NCBI GenBank assembly: GCA_018812385.1
Contig: JAHJDU010000461.1
Span: 1 to 5,131, forward strand
Direction: 5' to 3'
Source: Pseudomonadota bacterium
GTDB taxonomy: Bacteria; Desulfobacterota; Desulfobacteria; Desulfobacterales; Desulfobacteraceae
DNA length: 5,131 nucleotides
Shown here: positions 1-5,131 of the stretch, in pieces
How the letters are laid out: each line of letters starts with the position of its first letter
Numbering within the stretch: position 1 is the stretch's first letter
Program-made: the position numbers and the translations under genes
Notes under the pieces: model-generated
What the model was told of the DNA's origin: nothing
Database searches by the model: none
Seen by the model: the letters and a program-made list of their open reading frames with translations, nothing else

Positions 1-2
1 AA

Positions 3-449
3 ATATATGAAAAGGAAAAGTTTGGGCTTGGGGAATATGAAGCCGGTTTTAATAAAACGGTATCCCAGATTGGTGCAGTATTTTTGATCAATGGTAAGGT
101 TGCCGGCATGGATTGCTTTGGAAAATCAGAAACTTTTTCATCTGTTTTTAAAAAACTTATTGGCAGTTATGCACTTGATGCAATTGACTGGTTTAAAGAG
201 GAAAAAGAGTTTAAAGTGTTGAAAAGCAAAGTAACGAATTTTCTAAAAGATGCATCAAAAGCTAACATTGAAACACAAAAATCCGTTGGTGAAGGTATTG
301 ACTGCCGCCTTGAGACAATAAAACTTACAGGCTTTGCCCTTTGCCATGAGGATCAAATTCCACATATGTCTGTATTTGGTAAATCTGACAATGGTATGGG
401 GAACTCAAGAATGCAAAGATTTTCACAAAGAAGACAATACACGGTATGA
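3..449 (+). CDS. ARPP-1 domain (DUF6569-like) protein, 3' part only
   Basis: The reading frame is open from the window edge, so the start lies outside; the TTG at 84 is internal to a continuous protein. The visible 148 residues contain a segment reading QIGAVFLINGKVAGMD, followed by a KLIGSYALDAI block and, near the end, GFALCHEDQIPHMSVF. This order (an inward-facing 'I am GAVF..G..VG.D' strand, the SYALDA helix, then a small-residue strand with a final H-hydrophobic-F) matches my recollection of the ARPP-1 domain family, named for association with ARG and rhodanese-phosphatase proteins. Its biochemical function is not established. The tail is basic and serine/arginine-rich (SRMQRFSQRR), which is common at the end of this family, so the C-terminus looks native. 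No signal peptide can be judged because the N-terminus is missing. The stop codon overlaps a downstream ATG in an ATGA arrangement. Confidence 0.72.
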   Translation: MYEKEKFGLGEYEAGFNKTVSQIGAVFLINGKVAGMDCFGKSETFSSVFKKLIGSYALDAIDWFKEEKEFKVLKSKVTNFLKDASKANIETQKSVGEGIDCRLETIKLTGFALCHEDQIPHMSVFGKSDNGMGNSRMQRFSQRRQYTV

Positions 450-532
450 TAGAAATTGTGGTGGTGAAAATTAAATTGATCAAAGGGAAGAAAGAGTACT
501 GGGAGAAACAGGATCAATTAAAATGTCAATAA
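446..532 (+). CDS. Possible 28-codon small ORF overlapping the ARPP-1 stop
   Basis: The ATG at 446 overlaps the stop of the preceding gene (ATGA), an arrangement typical of translational coupling. The frame encodes a short, strongly basic peptide starting MIEIVVVKIKLIKGKKEYW and ending at TAA 530-532. That stop overlaps the AAGAGG ribosome-binding site of the next small frame. I recognise no family. A frame this short in AT-rich DNA can arise by chance. Its only support is the coupling geometry and the otherwise unexplained gap between genes. It could also be the eroded end of a deleted gene. Confidence 0.2.
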   Translation: MIEIVVVKIKLIKGKKEYWEKQDQLKCQ

Positions 533-542
533 GAGGTGCCTT

Positions 543-650
543 ATGGAAGAGGATTTTTTTGAAGAGGATGACAATATTTTTGATCGAGATCAGCCAATCC
601 AAAAGACCGTTAAAAGAGTCCTACGTGGATGCTCTATAATGAAGAAATGA
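543..650 (+). CDS. Small acidic ORF, 35 codons, unknown function
   Basis: The ATG at 543 is preceded by AAGAGG at 531-536 with a 6-base spacer, a good ribosome-binding site. The product opens with a very acidic stretch (MEEDFFEEDDNIFDRDQ) and switches to a basic tail (KTVKRVLRGCSIMKK). It overlaps the 3' end of the convergent condensing-enzyme gene by 17 bases. I do not recognise it. The sharp acidic-to-basic change could mark a real small protein, or the joined ends of a larger gene that lost its middle, as seems to have happened elsewhere in this window. The good ribosome-binding site favours translation; the short length argues for caution. Confidence 0.35.
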   Translation: MEEDFFEEDDNIFDRDQPIQKTVKRVLRGCSIMKK

Positions 651-1746
651 TGGTTTTGATGTCCTGCTGGGTCAGGCAGCGATTCAGTTGAGCACTTTTT
701 GATTTGATGTTTAAAGTGAGGATATCGAGCATACCAGCTGGACAATCAATGTTATGGCTGTCCAGGTATTTTTTTACCAGGCCCTTGCCGCATAAGATAT
801 TTAAAAAGAATCGCGCTTCTTTTGATATCCCATATTCTCCCCCTGCATGGGTTCCGGCCACATGGGTTTTTACATCGTCACCAAAAACAGGGGTATTAAC
901 CGTCAGCACATGTTCATGGGTTTGTTCATATACAATGGCATCAACATATTCATAGTAGGCATAAAATGTGTGGAGATCATCTGTGTTGATATGGATATAA
1001 AAACCTTGATCTTGTAGTGTTTTTGCCGTGGTATAAAGGTCAGCGATTCCGTTTCTTTCTGCAATGCCCAAAGCGCAAAGCTCAAGAACTCTTCCACCTG
1101 CTAAAATCCCCATCAGACTATTGGCAGAGGCCATTCCCATATCATTGTGGCAGTGAATCGATATCTTTGTATCAGAAGATTTAGAAGCAAGGGGATGTAT
1201 TTTTTCAAATACCTGGTTGGGGGCCATCATTCCCGAAGTGTCTGGTAAAGAAATAATATCAATATGGTGATCACTTAAAAACGAAACACTTTTGTCTAAA
1301 ATGTCATTTTCAGATCTGCCAATATCCAGCATGGCAATGGAGATGCACGCATTGGGGCGCTGTTTTCTGACAAAATCAATGGTTTTTAAAAGGTCATTTA
1401 AAATTTGATCCAGCCTGTTTTGCGTCGCATCATTTTTTATATGCAGATGGAAATGCAGATCATTTACATGGGTGCTAAGCAGAAGTTTGGCATCTGCCAG
1501 ATTGGCTCTTCCCATGGCAGCAATCCTGATATTATATTTATTTTTTTGGGCATAAAGGCAAAGTGTCCTGACAACATCGGCTTCACTTTCATGGGCAGGA
1601 GGGTAGCCTGCCTGGCAGATGTCCACCTTGAGCTTTTCCTGGAAGTCAAGAATCGCCAATCGCTGCTCCAGAGAAAACACAAGTCCTCTGTACTGCATGC
1701 CTTCCCTCAGGGTTTCATCAATAATGATAATTTTTTTATTTTCCAT
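634..1746 (-). CDS. Homocitrate/isopropylmalate synthase-like condensing enzyme (HMGL-like family)
   Basis: This 370-residue protein has the pyruvate-carboxyltransferase (HMGL-like) TIM-barrel signature. It carries DETLREGMQ at 10-18, with the catalytic Arg14 and the metal-ligand position Glu15; PDTSG around 168-172; the HCHND metal-binding motif at 198-202; ALGIAERNG near 225-233, matching the G-x-G-E-R-x-G element; and HVAGTHAGG at 295-303, like the HxxGxHxxG of homocitrate synthases. Family members condense an acyl-CoA, usually acetyl-CoA, with a 2-oxoacid in the cytoplasm. REG in place of RDG resembles Lys20-type homocitrate synthases more than LeuA. The length leaves no room for the LeuA C-terminal regulatory domain. 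The start at ATG 1746 has AAAGGA at 1752-1757, five bases upstream. It lies 32 bases downstream of the radical SAM gene and is probably cotranscribed with it. The exact substrate cannot be read; no nif, lys or leu genes are nearby. Confidence 0.85.
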   Translation of the reverse strand: MENKKIIIIDETLREGMQYRGLVFSLEQRLAILDFQEKLKVDICQAGYPPAHESEADVVRTLCLYAQKNKYNIRIAAMGRANLADAKLLLSTHVNDLHFHLHIKNDATQNRLDQILNDLLKTIDFVRKQRPNACISIAMLDIGRSENDILDKSVSFLSDHHIDIISLPDTSGMMAPNQVFEKIHPLASKSSDTKISIHCHNDMGMASANSLMGILAGGRVLELCALGIAERNGIADLYTTAKTLQDQGFYIHINTDDLHTFYAYYEYVDAIVYEQTHEHVLTVNTPVFGDDVKTHVAGTHAGGEYGISKEARFFLNILCGKGLVKKYLDSHNIDCPAGMLDILTLNIKSKSAQLNRCLTQQDIKTIISSL

Positions 1747-1778
1747 GGTGTTCCTTTGTTGGAATAAATAGGGTCGGA

Positions 1779-3002
1779 TTAAGATAAGGGCGGATTAAAA
1801 TATCCATGAATCAAATTGGGAAAATGGAGGCCCAACTCCTTAATTATGGTTTCCATCCCTAAAGGCCTGCCATAGTCTTCTATTTTTGACATAAGAGCGC
1901 AATATTTTTTAAGATCAAAATTTAAGTTGCGCCACTGGATCATATCAATTTGATTTACAGCAATAAATTCTTTTAACGCTGTAAATTCTCGTTCAGAATC
2001 TGTAAATCCAGGACAGTTAAGGTAATTGATGGAGACAAATTTATCCTGAAGTTTTGCCGCCTGAATACTTTTAAGGACATCGGAAAATTGATAGGATGTG
2101 GGTCGAAAATAGGCATGATAGCAATTTTCTCTGACGGAATTTAAACTGACCCGCATGGAATCAAGCCCGGCACGACAGAGCTTGTCAACATACTCAGGAA
2201 GGCTGGCATTTGTGTTCAGGTTGATGGTGCCCTTGTCTGTTTTTGCCCGGATAAGTCTTATGGCAGGCTCCAGTGCCTTAAAAGCTGTTAAGGGCTCACC
2301 TTCACATCCCTGGCCAAAACTGACCACAGCCTTTTTAACATGAAAAATATGCTCAAGGGATACCTGGGCAATCTCTTCAGGGCTAGGTGTAAAACCGATT
2401 CTCTCCTGGCAGGCACACAGATTGTTTTGAGTTTGAAGGGAGATACACCCAAGACAATTGGCATTGCATACCATTGATGTGGGAAGCGGGGCTTCATACC
2501 GTTTAAGAAAAAAATTTTTCCCGGCTGGACAGCCATATTGTAAAGCACAGGTTTCAAGATGCCGGATCAGGCGATTATCCGGATATTTTTTTTGCATCTT
2601 GCTGACACCCTTGACAATACTTTTATGGGGCATCTGCCTTAGATCCTGGCGGGGTTCTTTATCTACAAGAATGGCTGCTGACCTGAAATTGTTTTTTCCA
2701 AATCCAACGGCACCATAGGAGAACAATGGCAGATAATCTTTGATGCCTTCATCATCATAGGCACAGAAATGGCGGTTTACATATCCTGGTGAATTAAACA
2801 CTGCAACAGGAAATATTTTTTCATCCGGATTAAATGGGTTCTGTTCAAGGATTTCAAACTTGTCTTTTGCAATATTATAGACAATGGGCCTTCTTTGGGG
2901 CATCATCATCAGTTCACTGCCATGGGGCATGGGCACGGTCTTTTCCTTTTTCAACACAAAAGGTGTGTTACCAGACATGCCCACGGCACCATAGTCTTCC
3001 AA
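1779..3002 (-). CDS. Uncharacterised radical SAM protein
   Basis: Counting from the TTG at 3002 the protein has 407 residues. A non-cysteine N-terminal region (about 1-140) is followed by TCALQYGCPAGKNFF (C152, C158), then the radical SAM cluster motif CNANCLGC (C179, C183, C186; CX3CX2C), which binds the 4Fe-4S cluster that cleaves S-adenosylmethionine. CACQ (C196, C198) follows soon after. GQGCEGEPL at 230-238 fits the SAM-contacting GGE-type strand, and NLNTNASLP (261-269) and MRVSLNS (283-289) are later barrel strands. I recall homologues with this CPAG...NFF/CLGCISLQ layout in deltaproteobacteria, all without assigned function. The frame stays open upstream to a TAA at 3072-3074, and the extra residues (GYINKNILTAVVAAENGNIF) read like conserved protein, so TTG 3002 is probably not the true start. 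The C-terminus (GYFNPPLS) looks complete. Its close downstream partner is the condensing-enzyme gene. Confidence 0.85.
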   Translation of the reverse strand: MEDYGAVGMSGNTPFVLKKEKTVPMPHGSELMMMPQRRPIVYNIAKDKFEILEQNPFNPDEKIFPVAVFNSPGYVNRHFCAYDDEGIKDYLPLFSYGAVGFGKNNFRSAAILVDKEPRQDLRQMPHKSIVKGVSKMQKKYPDNRLIRHLETCALQYGCPAGKNFFLKRYEAPLPTSMVCNANCLGCISLQTQNNLCACQERIGFTPSPEEIAQVSLEHIFHVKKAVVSFGQGCEGEPLTAFKALEPAIRLIRAKTDKGTINLNTNASLPEYVDKLCRAGLDSMRVSLNSVRENCYHAYFRPTSYQFSDVLKSIQAAKLQDKFVSINYLNCPGFTDSEREFTALKEFIAVNQIDMIQWRNLNFDLKKYCALMSKIEDYGRPLGMETIIKELGLHFPNLIHGYFNPPLS

Positions 3003-3149
3003 ATCGAAAATGTTTCCATTTTCTGCAGCAACAACAGCAGTTAGAATATTTTTATTGATGTATCCGATATTTTACTCCAGTCATAATAAATATTTCAGCA
3101 TAACTTTGGTCAGATATACTGGAACAATGGGTGATTGCCAATATTCTTA

Positions 3150-3551
3150 TTAAATGAGAAAGTCCAGATCTGGAATTGGTATCAATTTCTTGTTCGGTCC
3201 CAGGCAGACAAGTTCCAGAGTACAGGTAACAGCCGGTTTTGTTGCATCCGGCCGCCAGGCTTCCTGGAAAAAGACGACTCTGTAATCACCTTCTTTCTTC
3301 CATGTTGTTTTGATGTCGAGAAGATCTCCGAAAACTGCTCCTTCGTGAAAGCCTAAGGTTACTTTGTATACGGCAAAACCGATTCCCTGCTGATTCCACA
3401 TGTCAGATAGTTTGCTGATACCAATGATATCTTCTCTTGCCCGTTCAAAGAATTTTAAATAATTCGCGTGGTAGACAACCCCTGAATGGTCTGTGTCTTC
3501 ATAGTAAACTTGTGCTGAAAAAAGATGAGTTTTTTTGTTTGAATCATTCAT
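3150..3551 (-). CDS. YbgC/FadM-type acyl-CoA thioesterase (hot-dog fold)
   Basis: This 133-residue protein has the length and signature of the 4-hydroxybenzoyl-CoA thioesterase family. Residues 16-39 read YYEDTDHSGVVYHANY followed by LKFFERAR. This is the DxDxxGxVyhxnYlxFxErAR block of YbgC-like enzymes, with Asp21 at the catalytic aspartate position. They hydrolyse acyl-CoA thioesters to free acid and CoA in the cytoplasm. No tol-pal genes are present, so a classic YbgC role is not supported by context; it may serve the downstream condensing enzyme or act in general acyl-CoA turnover. The ATG at 3551 has AGGA at 3560-3563, eight bases upstream, and no earlier in-frame start exists. A 9-codon frame with a stronger ribosome-binding site overlaps its start. 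The substrate is not predictable. Confidence 0.88.
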   Translation of the reverse strand: MNDSNKKTHLFSAQVYYEDTDHSGVVYHANYLKFFERAREDIIGISKLSDMWNQQGIGFAVYKVTLGFHEGAVFGDLLDIKTTWKKEGDYRVVFFQEAWRPDATKPAVTCTLELVCLGPNKKLIPIPDLDFLI

Positions 3552-3573
3552 GTATCGTGTCCTGTAGAACCAT
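3544..3573 (-). CDS. Possible 9-codon leader peptide overlapping the thioesterase start
   Basis: An ATG at 3573 sits eight bases after GGAGG (3582-3586), the strongest ribosome-binding site in the window. It opens a frame of only nine codons (MVLQDTIHE) ending at TGA 3544-3546. It overlaps the thioesterase start by eight bases in another frame, so terminating ribosomes could reinitiate there. The ribosome-binding site directly follows the stop of the crcB remnant. It may be a coupling leader, or the leftover ends of a deleted gene. Nothing in the peptide suggests an amino-acid-sensing attenuator: no run of one codon is present. Confidence 0.35.
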   Translation of the reverse strand: MVLQDTIHE

Positions 3574-3587
3574 AATCTTAACCTCCT

Positions 3588-3710
3588 TTATAATAGTTTA
3601 GACATGGAAAATCCAAACCAGACAGCACCGAAACCAAGGATAATATGAAGCATAAGGTTTGTCAGGGCTGAGGCAAAGCCGCCCATTCCAACCATTAATA
3701 TCTTGATCAA
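3588..3710 (-). pseudogene. crcB: crcB/fluC fluoride channel remnant, in-frame internal deletion
   Basis: A TTG at 3710, seven bases after AGGAAGAGG (3718-3726) and directly after an in-frame TGA, opens a 40-codon frame. Residues 1-16 (LIKILMVGMGGFASAL, first residue Met when initiated at TTG) match the CrcB/Fluc N-terminus, typically MIKxLLVGxGGFxGA. Residues 17-40 match its last transmembrane segment: TNLMLHIILGFGAVWFGF then SMSKLL, like N-x-x-x-H-x-x-L-G-x-G-A-V-W-x-G in deltaproteobacterial CrcB. CrcB is normally about 125 residues. The missing middle would hold TM2, TM3 and the GGxTTFSTF fluoride-pore segment, so the channel cannot function. Both natural ends, the ribosome-binding site and the frame are kept. 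The product would be one hydrophobic helix. It is the first gene after the predicted minus-strand promoter. A living micropeptide cannot be excluded. Confidence 0.7.
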
Positions 3711-4010
3711 TCACATACCTCTTCCTTAAAATTCATCGTTTCAACGGTATAATAAAAATAGATTTAAAAATCAATTGACTTTATCCAGAACCCATTGTTT
3801 ATTTGAATTTTAAATTGGTAAGTCTTGCAAAAGATTTAAAATACGCGATTCATATGTGGATGCCATAAGGGTGGTGGGTAAAGGCAGTAAAGGGGATTCC
3901 AAGTCAGGGTACGAATAATTATAGCTTGTAAAACAAAAAACCAATATTATTTTAATTGTCATAAAAGTACAAACCCGTGGTAAGTAAAAAGAAACATCAG
4001 GGAGAAAAGT
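3711..4010. other. Divergent intergenic region between the crcB remnant and cbiX
   Basis: This 300-base stretch holds the predicted minus-strand promoter and must also contain the cbiX promoter. On the plus strand TTGACT at 3775-3780 with TTTATT at 3798-3803 (17-base spacer), and TTGTAA at 3926-3931 with TATTTT at 3948-3953 (16-base spacer), are weak candidates. The part at about 3855-3915 is noticeably richer in G on the plus strand than its surroundings. I looked for a cobalamin riboswitch ahead of cbiX and a fluoride riboswitch ahead of the crcB remnant and recognised neither. A minus-strand frame (3810-3962) is open but lacks a ribosome-binding site. Confidence 0.5.
3747..3774 (-). promoter_or_regulatory. 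Predicted sigma70-type promoter for the minus-strand block
   Basis: Reading the minus strand, TTGATT (3769-3774) is followed after 16 bases by TTATAC (3747-3752). The elements lie about 40-65 bases upstream of the crcB remnant start and point into the thioesterase block. The match is reasonable, but the surrounding DNA is AT-rich, so chance matches are frequent. No operator palindrome is obvious beside it. Confidence 0.35.
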
Positions 4011-4373
4011 GTGAAAGCATTGATTATTGCCGCCCATGGCAGCAGGAAAAAAGAATCCAATCTGGAAGTTGCATTACTTGTTGAAAGAGTATCAAAAAAA
4101 GCAAAAGGATCATTTGAAACGGTTGAGCTGGCCTTTTTGCAGATGGCCGACCCCCTCCTTGAAAAAAAAATTAATGAACTTGTGCAAAAAGGAGCAACAA
4201 AGATTGTCATTTTTCCATTTTTCATCGCCAGTGGCAGCCATGTCCTTTTTGATATCCCTGAACTGATAAAACAGGCACAATTAACCCATAACCATGTTGA
4301 ATTCAAGTTGACCCGGCATCTTGGAAAAATTGAAGCAATTGAAGATGTTATTATCCATGAGGTGATAAAATGA
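4011..4373 (+). CDS. cbiX: CbiX-type small sirohydrochlorin chelatase
   Basis: The 120-residue product is the size of the single-domain CbiX(S) class. It starts MKALIIAAHGSRKKESN with the metal/substrate histidine His9 in the AHGSR motif. It has VELAFLQMADP (38-48) and IVIFPFFIASGSH followed by VLFDIPE, placing the second conserved histidine at His77. CbiX inserts Co2+ (or Ni2+/Fe2+ in relatives) into sirohydrochlorin, on the way to cobalamin, coenzyme F430 or siroheme. It acts in the cytoplasm, usually as a dimer. The GTG start at 4011 has AGGGAG at 3999-4004 with a 6-base spacer. No other tetrapyrrole gene is in view, so the metal cannot be assigned. The TGA overlaps a downstream ATG (ATGA at 4370-4373), which suggests that cbiX once headed, or still heads, a coupled operon. 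Confidence 0.9.
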   Translation: MKALIIAAHGSRKKESNLEVALLVERVSKKAKGSFETVELAFLQMADPLLEKKINELVQKGATKIVIFPFFIASGSHVLFDIPELIKQAQLTHNHVEFKLTRHLGKIEAIEDVIIHEVIK

Positions 4374-4402
4374 ATTTCCTTAAGCGATTGACCAATATAT
4401 GA
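4370..4402 (+). other. 10-codon mini frame linking cbiX to the amidotransferase remnant
   Basis: ATG 4370 overlaps the cbiX stop, and the frame (MNFLKRLTNI) ends in a TGA at 4400-4402 that overlaps the next ATG at 4399. Two successive ATGA junctions form a chain of coupled starts. There is no separate ribosome-binding site for either start. It may be chance, a coupling device, or the ends of a deleted gene. Confidence 0.2.
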
Positions 4403-4566
4403 AAAAAATTATTATTTTAAAAACAGGTGACACTGCTCCGGCCATTACAAGGCAACTGGGAGAGTTTGATGACAGGATAATGGCAGCCTATGCAAGAAAT
4501 TTGGAAAGCTGGTGGAATAAATTTTTCTTTACCGGTTCAGGGTCCAGTCATAATCCAGATAAATGA
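4399..4566 (+). pseudogene. Truncated GMP-synthase-like class I glutamine amidotransferase remnant
   Basis: The 55-codon frame begins MKKIIILKTGDTAPAI then TRQLGEFDDRI. This matches the N-terminus of stand-alone GMP-synthase-like amidotransferases (MKKxLIxKTGsTxPxIxxxxGDFEDWI), usually about 230-250 residues. No Cys-His-Glu catalytic triad region follows. The remaining part (IMAAYARNLESWWNKFF) resembles the amphipathic C-terminal helix that follows HPEF in these proteins, suggesting an internal deletion joining the two ends; this second half is less certain. The frame then runs 38 bases into the antisense 3' end of the DUF547 gene before TGA at 4564-4566, so the last dozen residues are probably not native. 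There is no good ribosome-binding site, only an ATGA overlap with the mini frame after cbiX. It cannot be an active amidotransferase. Confidence 0.5.
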
Positions 4567-5131
4567 TTTTAATATTTTCTCCTAAGGAATCGAGTTTTTC
4601 TTTTAACTCTTCAAAGGCATAGCGCTTGATAAACAAAAGAGGATTGTCAGAAAAATCCTCTTCAAACCATTTGAAAATTTTGCTGATAAAAAGGGTATCT
4701 GCTTTGATAAAGGTATTTTTTTTATCATTGATAAATTTTTCTGCCTGGTCATTTAGCTGGTTTTCCAGGATTTCACCTTTATAAGGCTCATCCCGAAGCG
4801 GCGGACAGCTTTTAGAGGCACAGTTTATGGCAAAATGAACCCTGGGGTCTTTGAATATTGGCCGAAGGATATTATGCTCAATGTGATCAAGATTTATAGT
4901 TTTTCGCTGCAGCAAAATGAATTTTTTGTTCCAGGGATTGGAAAAAAAACTGCCGGTTTCTTTAATGGAATTAATCCCTGGATATTTTGTTAATACAAGT
5001 TTTATGGTGAAGGCATTATAAGCGTTGATATAAAAAGCAAACTGGCTTTTTTTTGAAAGCAATTTTACATTGGTGCGGCTCAATATGGACAGATACTCAT
5101 CCAGTAATTTTTCATCTTTTTTAAACCCGTC
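4529..5131 (-). CDS. DUF547 domain protein, N-terminus outside the window
   Basis: The frame is open to the right edge, giving 200 visible residues; the TTG at 5083 is internal. The DUF547 hallmarks are clear: SQFAFYINAYNAFTIKLVL (about 29-47), the DHIEHNIL helix near 82-89, and DPRVHFAINCASKSCPPL (about 95-112) with conserved Cys104 and Cys109 next to PPL. EPYKGEILENQLNDQAEKF follows, and the family's usual final strand appears as IIYLDYDWTLN. DUF547 proteins are often secreted or periplasmic and carry an N-terminal signal, which cannot be checked here. Their activity is not established. The C-terminus looks complete. The last bases overlap the convergent amidotransferase remnant. Confidence 0.88.
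   Translation of the reverse strand, partial: DGFKKDEKLLDEYLSILSRTNVKLLSKKSQFAFYINAYNAFTIKLVLTKYPGINSIKETGSFFSNPWNKKFILLQRKTINLDHIEHNILRPIFKDPRVHFAINCASKSCPPLRDEPYKGEILENQLNDQAEKFINDKKNTFIKADTLFISKIFKWFEEDFSDNPLLFIKRYAFEELKEKLDSLGENIKIIYLDYDWTLNR

Noticed and set aside
43..60. Hairpin-like CCGG...AAAACGG inverted repeat
   Set aside because: It lies inside the ARPP-1 coding sequence, is imperfect, and is not followed by a T-run, so it is not a terminator.
1405..1767. Plus-strand 120-codon frame within the condensing-enzyme gene
   Set aside because: It is antisense to a gene with intact catalytic motifs, and its product has no recognisable domain.
3052..3084. 10-codon frame MTGVKYRIHQ before the radical SAM gene
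   Set aside because: It has no ribosome-binding site and no family match; it is useful only as evidence for a possible frameshift at the radical SAM start.
3711..3800. Fluoride riboswitch ahead of the crcB remnant
   Set aside because: I could not find the GGxGATG and downstream TGATG pseudoknot elements in usable order; only an isolated GATG occurs.
3810..3962. Minus-strand 50-codon frame (starting MTIKIILVFCF) in the divergent intergenic region
   Set aside because: It has no ribosome-binding site and no recognisable family. The longer version from 4037 overlaps the cbiX start antisense. It is most likely a chance frame, though a degraded gene end is possible.
3852..4010. Cobalamin riboswitch ahead of cbiX, suggested by the G-rich stretch
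   Set aside because: No recognisable B12-box or conserved core elements could be found; the stretch is only G-rich.
3959..4306. Long minus-strand frame antisense to cbiX
   Set aside because: It is the shadow of cbiX, which has clear family motifs and a ribosome-binding site on the plus strand.

Overview
The window is an AT-rich bacterial segment with short intergenic gaps. Its gene mix (an ARPP-1-like protein, a Fluc/CrcB relative, CbiX, a hot-dog thioesterase, a DUF547 protein and an uncharacterised radical SAM enzyme) resembles an anaerobic Desulfobacterota genome such as the Desulfobacterales. That assignment rests on protein style alone and is an inference.

Layout, left to right. (1) The 3' part of an ARPP-1 domain gene runs on the plus strand from the left edge to 449. 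Two very small plus-strand reading frames follow (446-532 and 543-650), and the second overlaps the convergent gene after it tail to tail. (2) A minus-strand block, read right to left, carries a 40-codon remnant of the fluoride channel gene crcB (3710-3588), a 9-codon peptide (3573-3544), a YbgC/FadM-type acyl-CoA thioesterase (3551-3150), an uncharacterised radical SAM protein (3002-1779, probably starting further upstream) and a stand-alone homocitrate/isopropylmalate-synthase-like condensing enzyme (1746-634). A plausible minus-strand promoter lies at 3747-3774. (3) A divergent intergenic region separates this block from cbiX (4011-4373, plus), a small sirohydrochlorin chelatase. cbiX is followed by ATGA-overlapping mini reading frames, ending in a 55-codon frame that begins like a GMP-synthase-like glutamine amidotransferase. 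(4) A DUF547 protein enters from the right edge on the minus strand and overlaps that remnant tail to tail.

The radical SAM and condensing-enzyme genes are 32 bases apart, and each carries its family's main catalytic motifs. They probably serve one uncharacterised pathway, possibly with the upstream thioesterase, although 75-147 bases separate it from the radical SAM gene.

The most unusual signal is erosion by in-frame internal deletion. The crcB remnant joins a recognisable N-terminus to a recognisable C-terminus with about two thirds of the protein missing. The amidotransferase remnant after cbiX may have the same architecture. No complete novel system is visible. The best candidates for follow-up are the radical SAM/condensing-enzyme pair and the micro-ORFs with preserved ends.
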